From the NCBI GenBank assembly GCA_002480735.1, contig DLCS01000019.1:1-15172 (forward strand): a stretch of DNA of 15,172 nt, written 5' to 3'. The stretch comes from Bacillaceae bacterium UBA7792 (GTDB lineage Bacteria; Bacillota; Bacilli; Bacillales; Cytobacillaceae). Numbering within the stretch: position 1 is the first letter of the stretch; each line of letters opens with the position of its first letter. The notes under the pieces are model-generated. The model was not told the DNA's origin, did not search any database, and saw only the letters and a list, made by a program, of their open reading frames with translations. The translations under genes and the position numbers were made by a program. Below, piece by piece: positions 1 through 9,709 of the stretch.

Positions 1-42
1 ATTGGTAAAATTCGCGAATTCGGTTCTAACGGTAAAGCGTAA
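1..42 (+). CDS. fbaA: Class II fructose-1,6-bisphosphate aldolase, C-terminal end only (partial)
   Basis: Thirteen in-frame codons reach a TAA at 40-42 and read IGKIREFGSNGKA. This matches the C-terminus of Bacillus FbaA, which ends in a similar IGKMREFGSS-type tail. FbaA is a glycolytic and gluconeogenic enzyme that cleaves fructose-1,6-bisphosphate. A strong terminator follows 17 bases after the stop. In B. subtilis fbaA lies shortly upstream of murAB, which agrees with the next gene here. The identification rests on a short tail recalled from family knowledge plus this neighbour, so it is good but not certain. Confidence 0.75.
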   Translation: MGKIREFGSNGKA

Positions 43-59
43 GAATAAAATTCCGTTTT

Positions 60-97
60 GGAAACCGTCTAGTCTTTTAGACGGTTTCCTTTCGTTG
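60..97 (+). terminator. Intrinsic terminator after fbaA
   Basis: A perfect 12-bp stem pairs 60-71 (GGAAACCGTCTA) with 78-89 around a 6-nt loop and is followed by a T-rich stretch (90-97). It lies just after the fbaA stop codon and probably ends that transcript. Confidence 0.85.
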
Positions 98-1801
<1,704 letters not shown>

Positions 1802-1802
<1 letters not shown>

Positions 1803-1831
1803 AAAAGCTCTCGCCAAGAGAGCTTTTTGTG
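1802..1831. terminator. Bidirectional intrinsic terminator between the murAB-fni chimera and ypzI
   Basis: A perfect 11-bp stem pairs AAAAAGCTCTC (1802-1812) with 1818-1828 around a 5-nt loop. Its A-rich left arm and T-rich right arm let it act on both strands, suiting the converging plus-strand chimera and minus-strand ypzI. Confidence 0.85.
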
Positions 1832-1882
1832 TGCAAAAAATGTATGGCTTGTTGGTATTCTGAACAAACCCATTGCTTTATC

Positions 1883-2023
1883 TTATCGCTTATTATCATT
1901 CAGCTTTCTCGCTTCTTCAGGACTCGACATTTTCGTTGCACCAGGATAATGCAGAGCCTGATCCCGATCGGACTCCACTAATCTCTTTTTCTTTATCTTT
2001 CCTTCCTGACGATCTCTACCCAT
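1883..2023 (-). CDS. ypzI: YpzI family small protein
   Basis: A 46-residue minus-strand frame runs from ATG (2021-2023) to TAA (1883-1885). The protein is very basic and hydrophilic: it opens MGRDRQEGKIKKKR and contains HYPGATKMSSPEEARKLN, the signature I recognise from the YpzI family of Bacillaceae. It has no membrane segment and no cysteine. A very strong ribosome-binding site, AAAAGGAGGAGGT on the minus strand (about 2034-2046), lies 10 bases upstream of the ATG. The gene is divergent from yphA and converges on the terminator at 1802-1831. The family has no known function that I can state; many such proteins are restricted to spore formers. Confidence 0.88.
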   Translation of the reverse strand: MGRDRQEGKIKKKRLVESDRDQALHYPGATKMSSPEEARKLNDNKR

Positions 2024-2134
2024 CTACTACTAACACCTCCTCCTTTTAACATTCTTCCGTTTATAAAAGATTATTCGCACGCCGATTAAAGTACATAGCA
2101 GAGAGCCATACTGGAAATAATAGGAGGTGTGAAC

Positions 2135-2740
2135 GTGGAAGGGGTTATCTTTTATTGGCTTTTCTGGCTACTTTGGATCTACAGTACTTTTCTTATGAAA
2201 AAGGGGAAGGAGAGGCTAAAAGTATCGATCTGGCTGCTTCTTACCATGATATTCTCTATTCATTCATTGCAATTCTTCCATCTCCATATTTCGTTCTCAA
2301 GCTTGTTCATTCTAATGACGGTCTACTACCTGATAGGTAAACTTGATCGATGGCAGGGCATCTACACATTCATTTCATCTCTTATCATGCTGCTGTCTTA
2401 CATGACTTTCCATTTATTTGAACTTTATGATCCGGTGTGGGTACTTTTTAATCGTTGTTTAATGCTTTCCTTTCTCTTAGTAAGTCTTGCGGTACTGCTT
2501 CATAAGGAGTTGAAGCTCCGTTTACTTGCAATCATATCAGGGGCAGCTCAAGGTGATTTTCTATATGGCATTTACTTGAGGAAATTTTCAATCGTATATC
2601 CCATTGGAATGCCTGCTTTTTTGGATGTTTTGGCTCTTTCTATCACCATTTTACTAGGGATAAATGGATTAAAGAAGCTTTCACTGACCATTGAAAATCA
2701 TCTAAAACACCTAGAAAAGGAGAAGCAAAAATTATCATGA
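2135..2740 (+). CDS. yphA: YphA family membrane protein
   Basis: This protein of 201 residues is almost entirely hydrophobic, with about six membrane-spanning stretches: roughly 4-20, 30-48, 53-68, 75-95, 107-124 and 160-175. A charged, lysine-rich C-terminal tail may form a short coil. The frame is also open from a GTG at 2129, but the GGAGG at 2123-2127 touches that codon. The GTG at 2135 has a normal 7-base spacing and is the better start. Its stop overlaps the start of yphB by four bases (ATGA), so the two are translationally coupled. By position and character it is YphA; its biochemical role is unknown. Coupling to the YIEGIA protein suggests a shared membrane function. Confidence 0.85.
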   Translation: MEGVIFYWLFWLLWIYSTFLMKKGKERLKVSIWLLLTMIFSIHSLQFFHLHISFSSLFILMTVYYLIGKLDRWQGIYTFISSLIMLLSYMTFHLFELYDPVWVLFNRCLMLSFLLVSLAVLLHKELKLRLLAIISGAAQGDFLYGIYLRKFSIVYPIGMPAFLDVLALSITILLGINGLKKLSLTIENHLKHLEKEKQKLS

Positions 2741-3624
2741 ATGAGTATACATATCCCATTGTACTTGGAATCATCATCGGTACATCAACGAGAATTTACA
2801 TGCTGCGAACGGATTATCGGCAATATCCGACCTATTTGCATGGGAAAATCATTCACATCGCACTGGGATTTATTGCTGCGGGACTCGGAACCCTTGCCGT
2901 TCCATCGATCCTCAAAGAAGATTTTACGGCAGTTACCTTCTTGACGATCGCGGCTTCACAGTTCCGGGAAGTGCGGAATATGGAAAGGAATACCTTAACA
3001 GAATTAGATTCTTTGGAGCTTGTTCCCCGTGGGAAGACCTATATAGAGGGGATTGCCATTGCATTTGAAAGTCGGAATTATTTAGTTATTTTTACATCTT
3101 TAGTAACGACATTGGGGTACCTCCTTGCAAATATTTGGGTAGGATTGATTGCAGGGGTCATAGCTTTTTTTATTTCTAAAATACTAATGGCTGGTGGTAA
3201 GTTAGAGGATATTGTCGATGTTGAGTATGCTGAACCAAGATTCGAAGGAGCTGGTCTTTATGTAGACAATATTTACATTATGAATATTGGGCTGCCTGAG
3301 AGACGGGAAGAGGTATTGCGTTATGGGATGGGATTTATTCTCAAACCAAAGAATTTCGATGCCAGATCGACGATCGCCAATCTTGGTCAGCGTCAAGCGA
3401 TTCTTCACGATGTTTCGACTGCCTTGGGTGTCTACCGTGATTCAGGAACTCCGGCTCTTGTACCTTTGGCGAAAAGGGACTTAGATGATGGTCGCATAGG
3501 GGTCTTTATTCTCCCGCAAGAAAGGGATGTAGAGAAAGCGATAGAAGTCATTGGCAAGGTACCAACCCTTGAGAATGCCATAAGAATGCCGACGGAAAGA
3601 AATGTGATGAAGAGGGAGAGCTAA
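2737..3624 (+). CDS. yphB: YIEGIA family membrane protein (YphB)
   Basis: The protein of 295 residues contains the name-giving YIEGIA motif at residues 102-107. Hydrophobic segments lie at about 6-21, 38-58 and 114-148 (probably two helices). After residue ~155 comes a soluble C-terminal half rich in charged residues, ending in a region with alternating Glu and Arg. The start overlaps the yphA stop, and a small partner gene follows six bases after the stop, so all three form one operon. B. subtilis YphB is, to my recollection, linked to spore envelope assembly (SeaA), but I am not certain of that assignment. The molecular activity is unknown. The soluble half could face the cytoplasm and bind the 61-residue partner. 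Confidence 0.88.
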   Translation: MNEYTYPIVLGIIIGTSTRIYMLRTDYRQYPTYLHGKIIHIALGFIAAGLGTLAVPSILKEDFTAVTFLTIAASQFREVRNMERNTLTELDSLELVPRGKTYIEGIAIAFESRNYLVIFTSLVTTLGYLLANIWVGLIAGVIAFFISKILMAGGKLEDIVDVEYAEPRFEGAGLYVDNIYIMNIGLPERREEVLRYGMGFILKPKNFDARSTIANLGQRQAILHDVSTALGVYRDSGTPALVPLAKRDLDDGRIGVFILPQERDVEKAIEVIGKVPTLENAIRMPTERNVMKRES

Positions 3625-3630
3625 ACATTT

Positions 3631-3816
3631 ATGGATATCGAAAAGTTTATTTTAGCTGCTGTTACGACCAATCCGAAAAAAGTTCCCAGTGGTGTAGCTG
3701 TATTTCATTGTGACACGAAGGAAGAGATGGACACCATTACAACGAATTTGGAAGCCATATTAGATGGGATTGCTCACGCCTTGAGTGAGGAAATTTACAT
3801 TATTGTGAAGCATTAA
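3631..3816 (+). CDS. Small 'capping complex subunit for YIEGIA'
   Basis: This is a 61-residue soluble protein without a membrane segment, pattern MDIEKFILAAVTTNPKKVPSG at the N-terminus and EEIYIIVKH at the end. The alternation suggests a small alpha/beta fold. A GAGGGAGAG ribosome-binding site lies inside the end of yphB. Its position directly after a YIEGIA gene and its size fit the family annotated as the capping subunit for YIEGIA. Conservation as a pair implies a complex with YphB. The name comes from family annotation; I know of no assigned reaction. Confidence 0.82.
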   Translation: MDIEKFILAAVTTNPKKVPSGVAVFHCDTKEEMDTITTNLEAILDGIAHALSEEIYIIVKH

Positions 3817-3923
3817 AAGTGTGTTCCCCATCCAAAAGCTTGTAAGGTCAGGAGACATCTTCCCATTCATTCCAACCTTTTCATTGCGAGGAAGAATTCT
3901 CTCTGATAAGATAATGAAGTTAG

Positions 3924-3953
3924 ACCCTTCTATGATGGAAGGGTTTCTTTTCT
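3924..3953 (+). terminator. Intrinsic terminator after the yphA-yphB operon
   Basis: ACCCTTCTA (3924-3932) pairs with TGGAAGGGT (3936-3944), nine pairs including one G-U, with a 3-nt loop. TTTCTTTTCT follows. Confidence 0.8.
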
Positions 3954-4036
3954 AAGTTCGATTGGTTAGCGATACCAGAAATTTTTTGATGAGTCAAAAC
4001 GGATAAAAGTTCTATTAGATAGAAAGGGTGATGTTC

Positions 4037-5347
4037 ATGGTGAAACCAGTAGTAGCCATTGTTGGACGTCCAAATGTGGGGAAATCAACGATTTTTAACC
4101 GTATTGTTGGAGAACGAATTTCAATTGTAGAAGATATTCCAGGAGTAACAAGAGATCGGATATATAGCAGTGCCGAGTGGCTAAATCATGATTTTAATAT
4201 TATCGATACAGGCGGGATAGATATTGGGGACGAGCCCTTTTTAGAGCAAATTCGCCAGCAAGCAGAAATTGCTATTGAAGAAGCGGATGTCATCATCTTT
4301 TTAACCAATGGTCGAGAAGGAGTGACCGCTGCTGATGAAGAGGTCGCCAAAATTTTGTATAAGGCGAAAAAACCTGTCGTCCTTGCCGTTAATAAGATTG
4401 ATAATCCTGACATGAGAGAGCAAATTTACGACTTTTATGCCCTCGGATTTGGCGAGCCATTTCCGATCTCGGGAGCTCATGGGCTTGGTTTAGGTGATCT
4501 GCTTGATGAGGCCGCAAAGCACTTTCCGAAGGATACGGGCGAGCAATATGACCCCGATACGATCAAATTTTCACTGATTGGAAGGCCGAATGTCGGGAAA
4601 TCCTCCCTTGTGAATGCCATCCTTGGCGAAGACCGGGTGATCGTGAGCAATATTGCTGGTACGACTCGTGACGCCATTGACTCGTTGGTAACGGTAAATG
4701 GTCAAAAGTATGTGATCATCGACACGGCGGGAATGAGGAAAAAAGGTAAGGTCTATGAAAGTACGGAAAAATATAGCGTTTTGCGGGCTTTAAGGGCGAT
4801 TGAGCGTTCTGACGTGGTGTTAGTTGTCCTTGATGGAGAAGAGGGCATTATTGAGCAGGACAAAAAAATAGCTGGATATGCTCACGAGGCAGGACGAGCA
4901 GTTGTGATTGTTGTGAATAAATGGGATGCGGTTGAGAAAGATGAAAAGACGATGAAAGAATTTGAACAGAACATCAGGGACCATTTTCAGTATCTTGATT
5001 ATGCCCCCATCGTTTTCCTATCTGCATTAACGAAGAAAAGGATTCATACGTTAATCCCGATGATTGATATGGCAAGTGAAAATCATGTGAAGCGTGTAGA
5101 GACGAGCGTGTTGAATGATGTGATCATGGATGCGGTTGCGATGAACCCAACACCTACGGATAAAGGGAAACGGTTGAAGATTTATTATACAACTCAAGTT
5201 TCTGTGGCTCCACCGACATTTGTCGTTTTTGTGAATGATCCAGAACTCATGCATTTTTCCTATCAAAGATTTTTGGCAAATAGAATTAGGGATGCATTTG
5301 GCTTTGAAGGAACTCCGATTAAAATCTTTGCGCGAGAAAGAAAGTAA
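4037..5347 (+). CDS. der: Ribosome biogenesis GTPase Der (EngA)
   Basis: Der is an essential double-GTPase that acts in assembly of the 50S ribosomal subunit. Two tandem G domains are visible. The first has GRPNVGKS at residues 10-17, DTGG at 57-60 and NKID at 119-122. The second has GRPNVGKS at 182-189, DTAG at 229-232 and NKWD at 294-297. A KH-like C-terminal domain follows and ends in PIKIFAR. The frame is open from GTG at 4028 and ATG at 4031, but the AAAGGG at 4023-4028 sits 8 bases before the ATG at 4037. That start also gives 436 residues, the length of B. subtilis Der. The gpsA start follows 16 bases after the stop, with no terminator between. Confidence 0.97.
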   Translation: MVKPVVAIVGRPNVGKSTIFNRIVGERISIVEDIPGVTRDRIYSSAEWLNHDFNIIDTGGIDIGDEPFLEQIRQQAEIAIEEADVIIFLTNGREGVTAADEEVAKILYKAKKPVVLAVNKIDNPDMREQIYDFYALGFGEPFPISGAHGLGLGDLLDEAAKHFPKDTGEQYDPDTIKFSLIGRPNVGKSSLVNAILGEDRVIVSNIAGTTRDAIDSLVTVNGQKYVIIDTAGMRKKGKVYESTEKYSVLRALRAIERSDVVLVVLDGEEGIIEQDKKIAGYAHEAGRAVVIVVNKWDAVEKDEKTMKEFEQNIRDHFQYLDYAPIVFLSALTKKRIHTLIPMIDMASENHVKRVETSVLNDVIMDAVAMNPTPTDKGKRLKIYYTTQVSVAPPTFVVFVNDPELMHFSYQRFLANRIRDAFGFEGTPIKIFARERK

Positions 5348-5363
5348 AAAAGGATGTGATTTT

Positions 5364-6416
5364 GTGGAAGGAAGAATAGAGAAAATCACAGTAGTTGGAG
5401 CTGGAAGCTGGGGAACGGCACTGGCAATGGTGCTTGCAGATAATGGACATGAGGTAAGGCTCTGGGGTCACAACCCGAAGCAGATTGATGATATTAATGA
5501 ATATCATACAAATGAAAAGTATTTACCGGGAATTAGCTTGCCCAAGGGAATTATCGGCTTCAAGTCATTGGAGGATGCATTGACGAATATTGAGACAATT
5601 GTTATTGCTGTTCCAACGAAAGCAATAAGGGAAGTTCTAGGGAAAATCAAGGAATTTCAAAAGGAACCATTAACCATTGTCCATGTGAGTAAAGGGATAG
5701 AACCGGATACCCTATTAAGAATATCCGAAATGATCGAGGAGGAAATGCCAGACAACCTCCTTAGGGATGTCGTCGTTCTTTCCGGGCCCAGCCATGCCGA
5801 AGAGGTGAGCCGCCGTAATATCACGACTGTTACCGTTTCTTCCAAAAATATCGAAGCAGCTGAAAGAATTCAAGATTTGTTTATCAATTCATATTTTCGC
5901 GTATACACGAACAATGATGTCATCGGCGTTGAAATCGGCGGTGCCCTGAAAAATATCATTGCCCTGGCTGCTGGAATAACAGATGGTCTCGGTTACGGTG
6001 ATAATGCAAAGGCGGCCTTGATGACTAGAGGCTTGGCTGAAATTGCTCGACTTGGAACAAAGATGGGTGCTAGTCCGCTAACCTTCTCTGGACTAACAGG
6101 AATTGGTGATTTAATTGTCACTTGTACGAGTGTCCATTCGCGAAATTGGCGGGCAGGAAACATGCTTGGAAAGGGATATAAGCTCCAAGAGGTGTTGGAT
6201 AGTATGGGCATGGTTGTTGAGGGGGTAAGAACAACGAAGGCGGCTCATCAGCTTGCTGAGAGATACCAGGTGAAAATGCCGATTACACAGGCCCTTTATA
6301 ATGTGCTTTTTAAGGATGCGAACCCGAAGGATGAGGTCGATTCATTAATGTCCCGTGTGAAGACCCATGAGATGGAGGATTTAGCAAACGTCCTATCGAC
6401 GGATTCTATTGAATAG
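5364..6416 (+). CDS. gpsA: Glycerol-3-phosphate dehydrogenase [NAD(P)+]
   Basis: GpsA reduces dihydroxyacetone phosphate to sn-glycerol-3-phosphate, the backbone for membrane phospholipids and teichoic acids. The dinucleotide-binding motif GAGSWG lies at residues 12-17. The family's [10 protein letters not shown] follows at 139-148, the catalytic-lysine segment GGALKN at 192-197 (Lys196), and GLTGIGDL at 243-250. The frame extends far upstream into der, but that is not real. A GTG at 5364 has AGGA nine bases upstream and gives 350 residues, close to the usual ~340-345. It is the second gene of the der operon. Confidence 0.96.
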   Translation: MEGRIEKITVVGAGSWGTALAMVLADNGHEVRLWGHNPKQIDDINEYHTNEKYLPGISLPKGIIGFKSLEDALTNIETIVIAVPTKAIREVLGKIKEFQKEPLTIVHVSKGIEPDTLLRISEMIEEEMPDNLLRDVVVLSGPSHAEEVSRRNITTVTVSSKNIEAAERIQDLFINSYFRVYTNNDVIGVEIGGALKNIIALAAGITDGLGYGDNAKAALMTRGLAEIARLGTKMGASPLTFSGLTGIGDLIVTCTSVHSRNWRAGNMLGKGYKLQEVLDSMGMVVEGVRTTKAAHQLAERYQVKMPITQALYNVLFKDANPKDEVDSLMSRVKTHEMEDLANVLSTDSIE

Positions 6417-6552
6417 TCAAAGCCCTCTATATACCAATAAATTTTTGATAAATATAGGCTTTCGAGGATGCGGTTTGTTTTAGCCATGCATACAATGGGA
6501 GCGAAGCAAACTGGTGAAATGAACAGGGTGTTTGGTGTATTTAGTCGTGTGT

Positions 6553-6600
6553 GGCTAAGGTAAAGAGAAGCCCCCTCCTTTACCTTGGCCCTTTTTTATT
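6553..6600 (+). terminator. Intrinsic terminator after der-gpsA
   Basis: GGCTAAGGTAAAG (6553-6565) pairs with CTTTACCTTGGCC (6578-6590): 13 pairs, one G-U, 12-nt loop. CTTTTTTATT follows. It lies about 140 bases after gpsA and before the yphE promoter. Confidence 0.85.
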
Positions 6601-6627
6601 ATTCAATGGAATGATCTTATCCATTTT

Positions 6628-6649
6628 CGAATGTGATATAATACATTCG
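6628..6649 (+). promoter_or_regulatory. Candidate yphE promoter -10 inside an inverted repeat
   Basis: A perfect TATAAT (6637-6642) is 46 bases upstream of the yphE start. No good -35 is present at 16-18 bases. A 7-bp inverted repeat, CGAATGT (6628-6634) and ACATTCG (6643-6649), brackets the -10, so a repressor could bind there. The repeat may also be chance. Confidence 0.5.
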
Positions 6650-6688
6650 GAAAAAGTAATGAACCGGTCTTTCAAAGGAGTTGAAAAA

Positions 6689-6892
6689 ATGTCACCAGCA
6701 ATGGTAAAAATGTGGATTTCCATCTCGTCGATGGGATTTATGTTTGTATCTATTATCTTGATCTATTTAAGCCGCTACAAACTAAAGAATAGGATTATTA
6801 AGTTTATCTCTGCCTTCATCGCTTATTCGTTACTCATTATTAGTGGGATCATTATCTTTTTGGTTGTAATGGGTGGTCCGACGGCAGATTAA
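6689..6892 (+). CDS. yphE: YphE, DUF2768 family small membrane protein
   Basis: The protein has 67 residues and starts MSPAMVKMWISISSMG. Two hydrophobic helices (about 8-27 and 36-60) are joined by a basic loop, YLSRYKLKNR, which should face the cytoplasm. The start at 6689 has AAAGGAG eight bases upstream. The frame is open from 6551, but that part lies inside the gpsA terminator. Length and sequence match the DUF2768 family, found at this place between gpsA and spoIVA in Bacillaceae. The function is unknown. yphF follows 33 bases later and is probably co-transcribed. Confidence 0.88.
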   Translation: MSPAMVKMWISISSMGFMFVSIILIYLSRYKLKNRIIKFISAFIAYSLLIISGIIIFLVVMGGPTAD

Positions 6893-6925
6893 TGTTAAAT
6901 ATATAGAATAGAAGGATTGATACAT

Positions 6926-7645
6926 ATGAGTAAAGGGCTGCAAATCTTTCTTTTTTTATTGATTATGCCCGTCTTTTTAGCAGGCTGCGCATATCCTCAG
7001 GACAGATTGGCGCAAAATCAGATCCCTTATCAGGATCAGATACAAAGTGTTCAAGCTGCAGTGGAGCAGTTCCAAAAGGACAATGGTGGAATTTTGCCGA
7101 TCAAAACAAAGGAAAATGACACACCTATTTATCAAAAGTATTTAATAGATTTTAAAAAACTAATTCCTGCTTACATGGCTGAGCCACCAGGCAATGCCTT
7201 CGAGTCTGGCGGAATCTTTCAGTACGTGCTTGTTAATGTTGAAAATAACCCAACTGTCAAAATATTTGACCTCAGGATTGCAGAAACCATTCGCGATATC
7301 AAGCTAAGAATTAAGATGCAGCAGTTCCCTCCCTATAAGGAACAATTGGCTGATCACGTGTTTTCACTAGATTTTGAGAAGCTGGGCTATAAGGAAGACC
7401 CGACTGTTACAAGCCCATTCACCAAACAGGAGCTACCATTTGTCATTACTGGCGATGGGGAGGTTTATGTGGATTATTTGAAGGATCTGTATCAAATTTT
7501 TCAGAAGGAAACACCAGATGTGAAGGCTGGTGATGATATAAGGGATATTCTTCATAAGGATTCCCCGTTCGTCCCTGCATACTCTTTGCCTTACACCATT
7601 GATGCTAAGACAAATGAACCGATCTTCCTTTCAAAAAGTGAATAA
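6926..7645 (+). CDS. yphF: YphF family lipoprotein
   Basis: This is a predicted lipoprotein of 239 residues. A hydrophobic signal peptide (5-20) ends in the lipobox LAGC with the lipidated Cys21, so it is anchored on the outer face of the membrane. The mature part is hydrophilic and contains the family segments DNGGILPIKT, EPPGNAFESGG and SPFVPAYSLPY. I chose ATG 6926 because AGAAGGA lies nine bases upstream; the TTG at 6917 touches that site. It follows yphE and ends at a strong terminator. No function is known for YphF. Its position next to spoIVA is conserved, but it is in its own transcription unit here. Confidence 0.88.
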   Translation: MSKGLQIFLFLLIMPVFLAGCAYPQDRLAQNQIPYQDQIQSVQAAVEQFQKDNGGILPIKTKENDTPIYQKYLIDFKKLIPAYMAEPPGNAFESGGIFQYVLVNVENNPTVKIFDLRIAETIRDIKLRIKMQQFPPYKEQLADHVFSLDFEKLGYKEDPTVTSPFTKQELPFVITGDGEVYVDYLKDLYQIFQKETPDVKAGDDIRDILHKDSPFVPAYSLPYTIDAKTNEPIFLSKSE

Positions 7646-7668
7646 GTTTATTTCTTTTTCAAGGAGTC

Positions 7669-7719
7669 ATAACCCTTTTTCTACGGAATATATTGTAGGA
7701 GAAGGGTTATTGTTTTTTT
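7669..7719 (+). terminator. Strong intrinsic terminator after yphE-yphF
   Basis: A 16-bp stem pairs 7669-7684 (ATAACCC at its base) with 7695-7710. All positions pair, two of them as G-U, around a 10-nt loop. TGTTTTTTT follows. Confidence 0.92.
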
Positions 7720-7806
7720 CTATACTTAAAGATGGGAAATTAAGAGCAAGAAAATAAAAAAATTGAAAGACTTTTGGATAAGGAGGTCAAAAAATTATCA
7801 AAACTG

Positions 7807-7836
7807 TCATAACGTTGTAGGACAACGTCATAAATA
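7807..7836 (+). promoter_or_regulatory. Candidate sigma-E promoter of spoIVA
   Basis: TCATAAC (7807-7813) resembles the sigma-E -35 (kmATAtt). After 15 bases comes CATAAATA (7829-7836), which resembles the -10 (CATACAnT) with two mismatches. It lies about 75 bases before the spoIVA start. In B. subtilis spoIVA is transcribed in the mother cell by sigma-E RNA polymerase, so a promoter of this class is expected. The spacer holds an inverted repeat. Confidence 0.5.
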
Positions 7837-7910
7837 TATATTGTCTAGTATTCGCAGAAAATCAAGGATATATATTATCCCACTTACTCATGATTTCAGG
7901 AGGGGATCAC

Positions 7911-9389
7911 TTGGAAAAGGTAGATATTTTTAAGGATATTGCCGAGAGAACGGGCGGCGATATATATTTAGGAGTAGTTGGAGCAGTTCGCACAGGAAAA
8001 TCCACTTTCATAAAAAAATTTATGGAACTTGTCGTTCTACCGAATATGAATAATGAAGCTGAACGGGCTCGTACCCAAGATGAACTGCCTCAAAGTGCTG
8101 CAGGGCGAACCATTATGACAACTGAGCCCAAATTTGTCCCAAATCAAGCAGCGTCCATCCATGTCAGCGAGGGGCTTGATGTCAATATTCGCTTAGTAGA
8201 TTGCGTCGGCTACACGGTACCAGGTGCGAAGGGCTATGAGGATGAGAACGGTCCACGGATGATTAGCACTCCTTGGTATGAAGAGCCTATTCCGTTTCAT
8301 GAGGCAGCGGAAATTGGAACAAGAAAGGTCATTCAGGAGCATTCAACAATCGGTGTCGTTGTGACAACGGATGGAACGATTGGAGAAATCCCGAGAGTAG
8401 ATTATCTTGAAGCGGAAGAAAGAGTAATTGAAGAATTAAAAGAGGTTGGAAAGCCATTCATCATGGTGATTAATAGTGTCCAGCCACATCATCCGAATAC
8501 AGAAGCGCTTCGCGCAGAGCTAGCTGAGAAATATGATATTCCTGTCCTTGCCATGAGTATCGAAAGCATGCGTGAGGGAGATGTCTTAAATGTTATGCGT
8601 GAAGCGCTGTACGAATTCCCTGTCCTTGAGGTCAATGTGAACCTCCCTAGCTGGGTGATGGTCTTGAAGGAGGACCATTGGCTAAGGGAGAGCTATCAGG
8701 AAGCTGTGAAGGAGACAGTGAAGGACATTAAGAGGCTTCGCGATGTCGATCGTGTGGTCCATCAATTCAGTGATTATGAATTCATTGATAACGCAAGCTT
8801 GGCTGGCATTGAAATGGGGCAAGGTGTGGCAGAAATTGACCTATATGCACCAGATGAGCTATATGACGATATTTTGAAAGAAATTGTTGGGGTTGAGATT
8901 CGGGGCAGGGATCACCTCCTTGAACTCATGCAGGATTTTGCCCATGCGAAGCGGGAGTATGACCAGATCTCTGAAGCCTTGAAGATGGTGAAGCAAACAG
9001 GCTATGGAATCGCTGCACCTACCCTCGCTGATATGAGCTTGGATGAACCGGAGATTATTCGACAAGGGGCGCGGTTTGGGGTGAGATTGAAGGCGGTAGC
9101 TCCATCGATCCATATGATCAAGGTCGATGTGGAATCCGAGTTCGCACCAATTATTGGAACAGAGAAGCAAAGTGAAGAATTAGTTCGCTACCTCATGCAA
9201 GACTTTGAGGATGATCCTTTATCTATCTGGAATTCGGACATCTTTGGTCGCAGCTTAAGCTCCATTGTTCGAGAAGGGATCCAAGCTAAGCTGTCATTAA
9301 TGCCAGAGAATGCCCGCTACAAACTAAAAGAAACGCTCGAAAGAATTATCAATGAAGGCTCTGGCGGCCTAATTGCCATTATACTGTAA
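7911..9389 (+). CDS. spoIVA: Stage IV sporulation protein A, spore coat basement-layer ATPase
   Basis: SpoIVA is a cytoskeletal ATPase that polymerises around the forespore in the mother cell. It forms the base on which the coat assembles and is needed for cortex formation. The Walker A motif GAVRTGKS lies at residues 24-31 (Lys30). The threonine segment GRTIMTTEP and the LVDCVGYTVPG Walker B region follow. The C-terminus GGLIAIIL is the conserved end linked to SpoVM contact. The start is TTG 7911 behind AGGAGGGG (five-base spacing); it gives 492 residues, exactly the B. subtilis length. The frame is also open from 7890, but the ribosome-binding site argues against that. The gene is single, between two terminators. 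Confidence 0.98.
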   Translation: MEKVDIFKDIAERTGGDIYLGVVGAVRTGKSTFIKKFMELVVLPNMNNEAERARTQDELPQSAAGRTIMTTEPKFVPNQAASIHVSEGLDVNIRLVDCVGYTVPGAKGYEDENGPRMISTPWYEEPIPFHEAAEIGTRKVIQEHSTIGVVVTTDGTIGEIPRVDYLEAEERVIEELKEVGKPFIMVINSVQPHHPNTEALRAELAEKYDIPVLAMSIESMREGDVLNVMREALYEFPVLEVNVNLPSWVMVLKEDHWLRESYQEAVKETVKDIKRLRDVDRVVHQFSDYEFIDNASLAGIEMGQGVAEIDLYAPDELYDDILKEIVGVEIRGRDHLLELMQDFAHAKREYDQISEALKMVKQTGYGIAAPTLADMSLDEPEIIRQGARFGVRLKAVAPSIHMIKVDVESEFAPIIGTEKQSEELVRYLMQDFEDDPLSIWNSDIFGRSLSSIVREGIQAKLSLMPENARYKLKETLERIINEGSGGLIAIIL

Positions 9390-9394
9390 AAAAG

Positions 9395-9420
9395 AAGACT
9401 CCGTTTGGGGTCTTTCTTTT
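9395..9420 (+). terminator. Intrinsic terminator after spoIVA
   Basis: AAGACTCC (9395-9402) pairs with GGGGTCTT (9407-9414), eight pairs including one G-U, with a GTTT loop. TCTTTT follows. Confidence 0.8.
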
Positions 9421-9709
9421 GTTTAGGCTCATTTTCCAAACCGACAATTTACTGCTTCTTTTCGTGATTTTTCGACAAATTTATATCAAAAAAGAAAAGA
9501 TTACCATTAATTCGCTAAATTTTCTTGATAACAGGAATTGATTGTGATAATCTTTTAACAGAATTACTGTCGTAAGTGACTTGAAGCTTGATAAATAAAG
9601 GTTTTTTCTCGATCTTACGTATAGAATTCGGTAAATTTGTTTACAAATGAATGATAAGAACTTAAGTTTTACAGAATCAGTTCATTTTTTTTGGGAGGAG
9701 GTGAAGAGC
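9421..9709 (+). other. Leader and promoter region of hbs
   Basis: This AT-rich stretch contains no gene. The best promoter candidate is TTGATA (9525-9530) with GATAAT (9546-9551). The spacer is short (15 bases), but a TG precedes the -10. An inverted repeat ATTTGT/ACAAAT lies at 9635-9648. If this promoter is used, the hbs mRNA has an unusually long leader of about 150 bases. Confidence 0.35.

Noticed and set aside
5235..5363. N-terminal extension of gpsA
   Set aside because: It lies inside der in another frame and does not resemble GpsA; GTG 5364 fits the family start.
5051..5389. Minus-strand open frame of 112 codons
   Set aside because: Antisense to the end of der and the start of gpsA, both clearly real.
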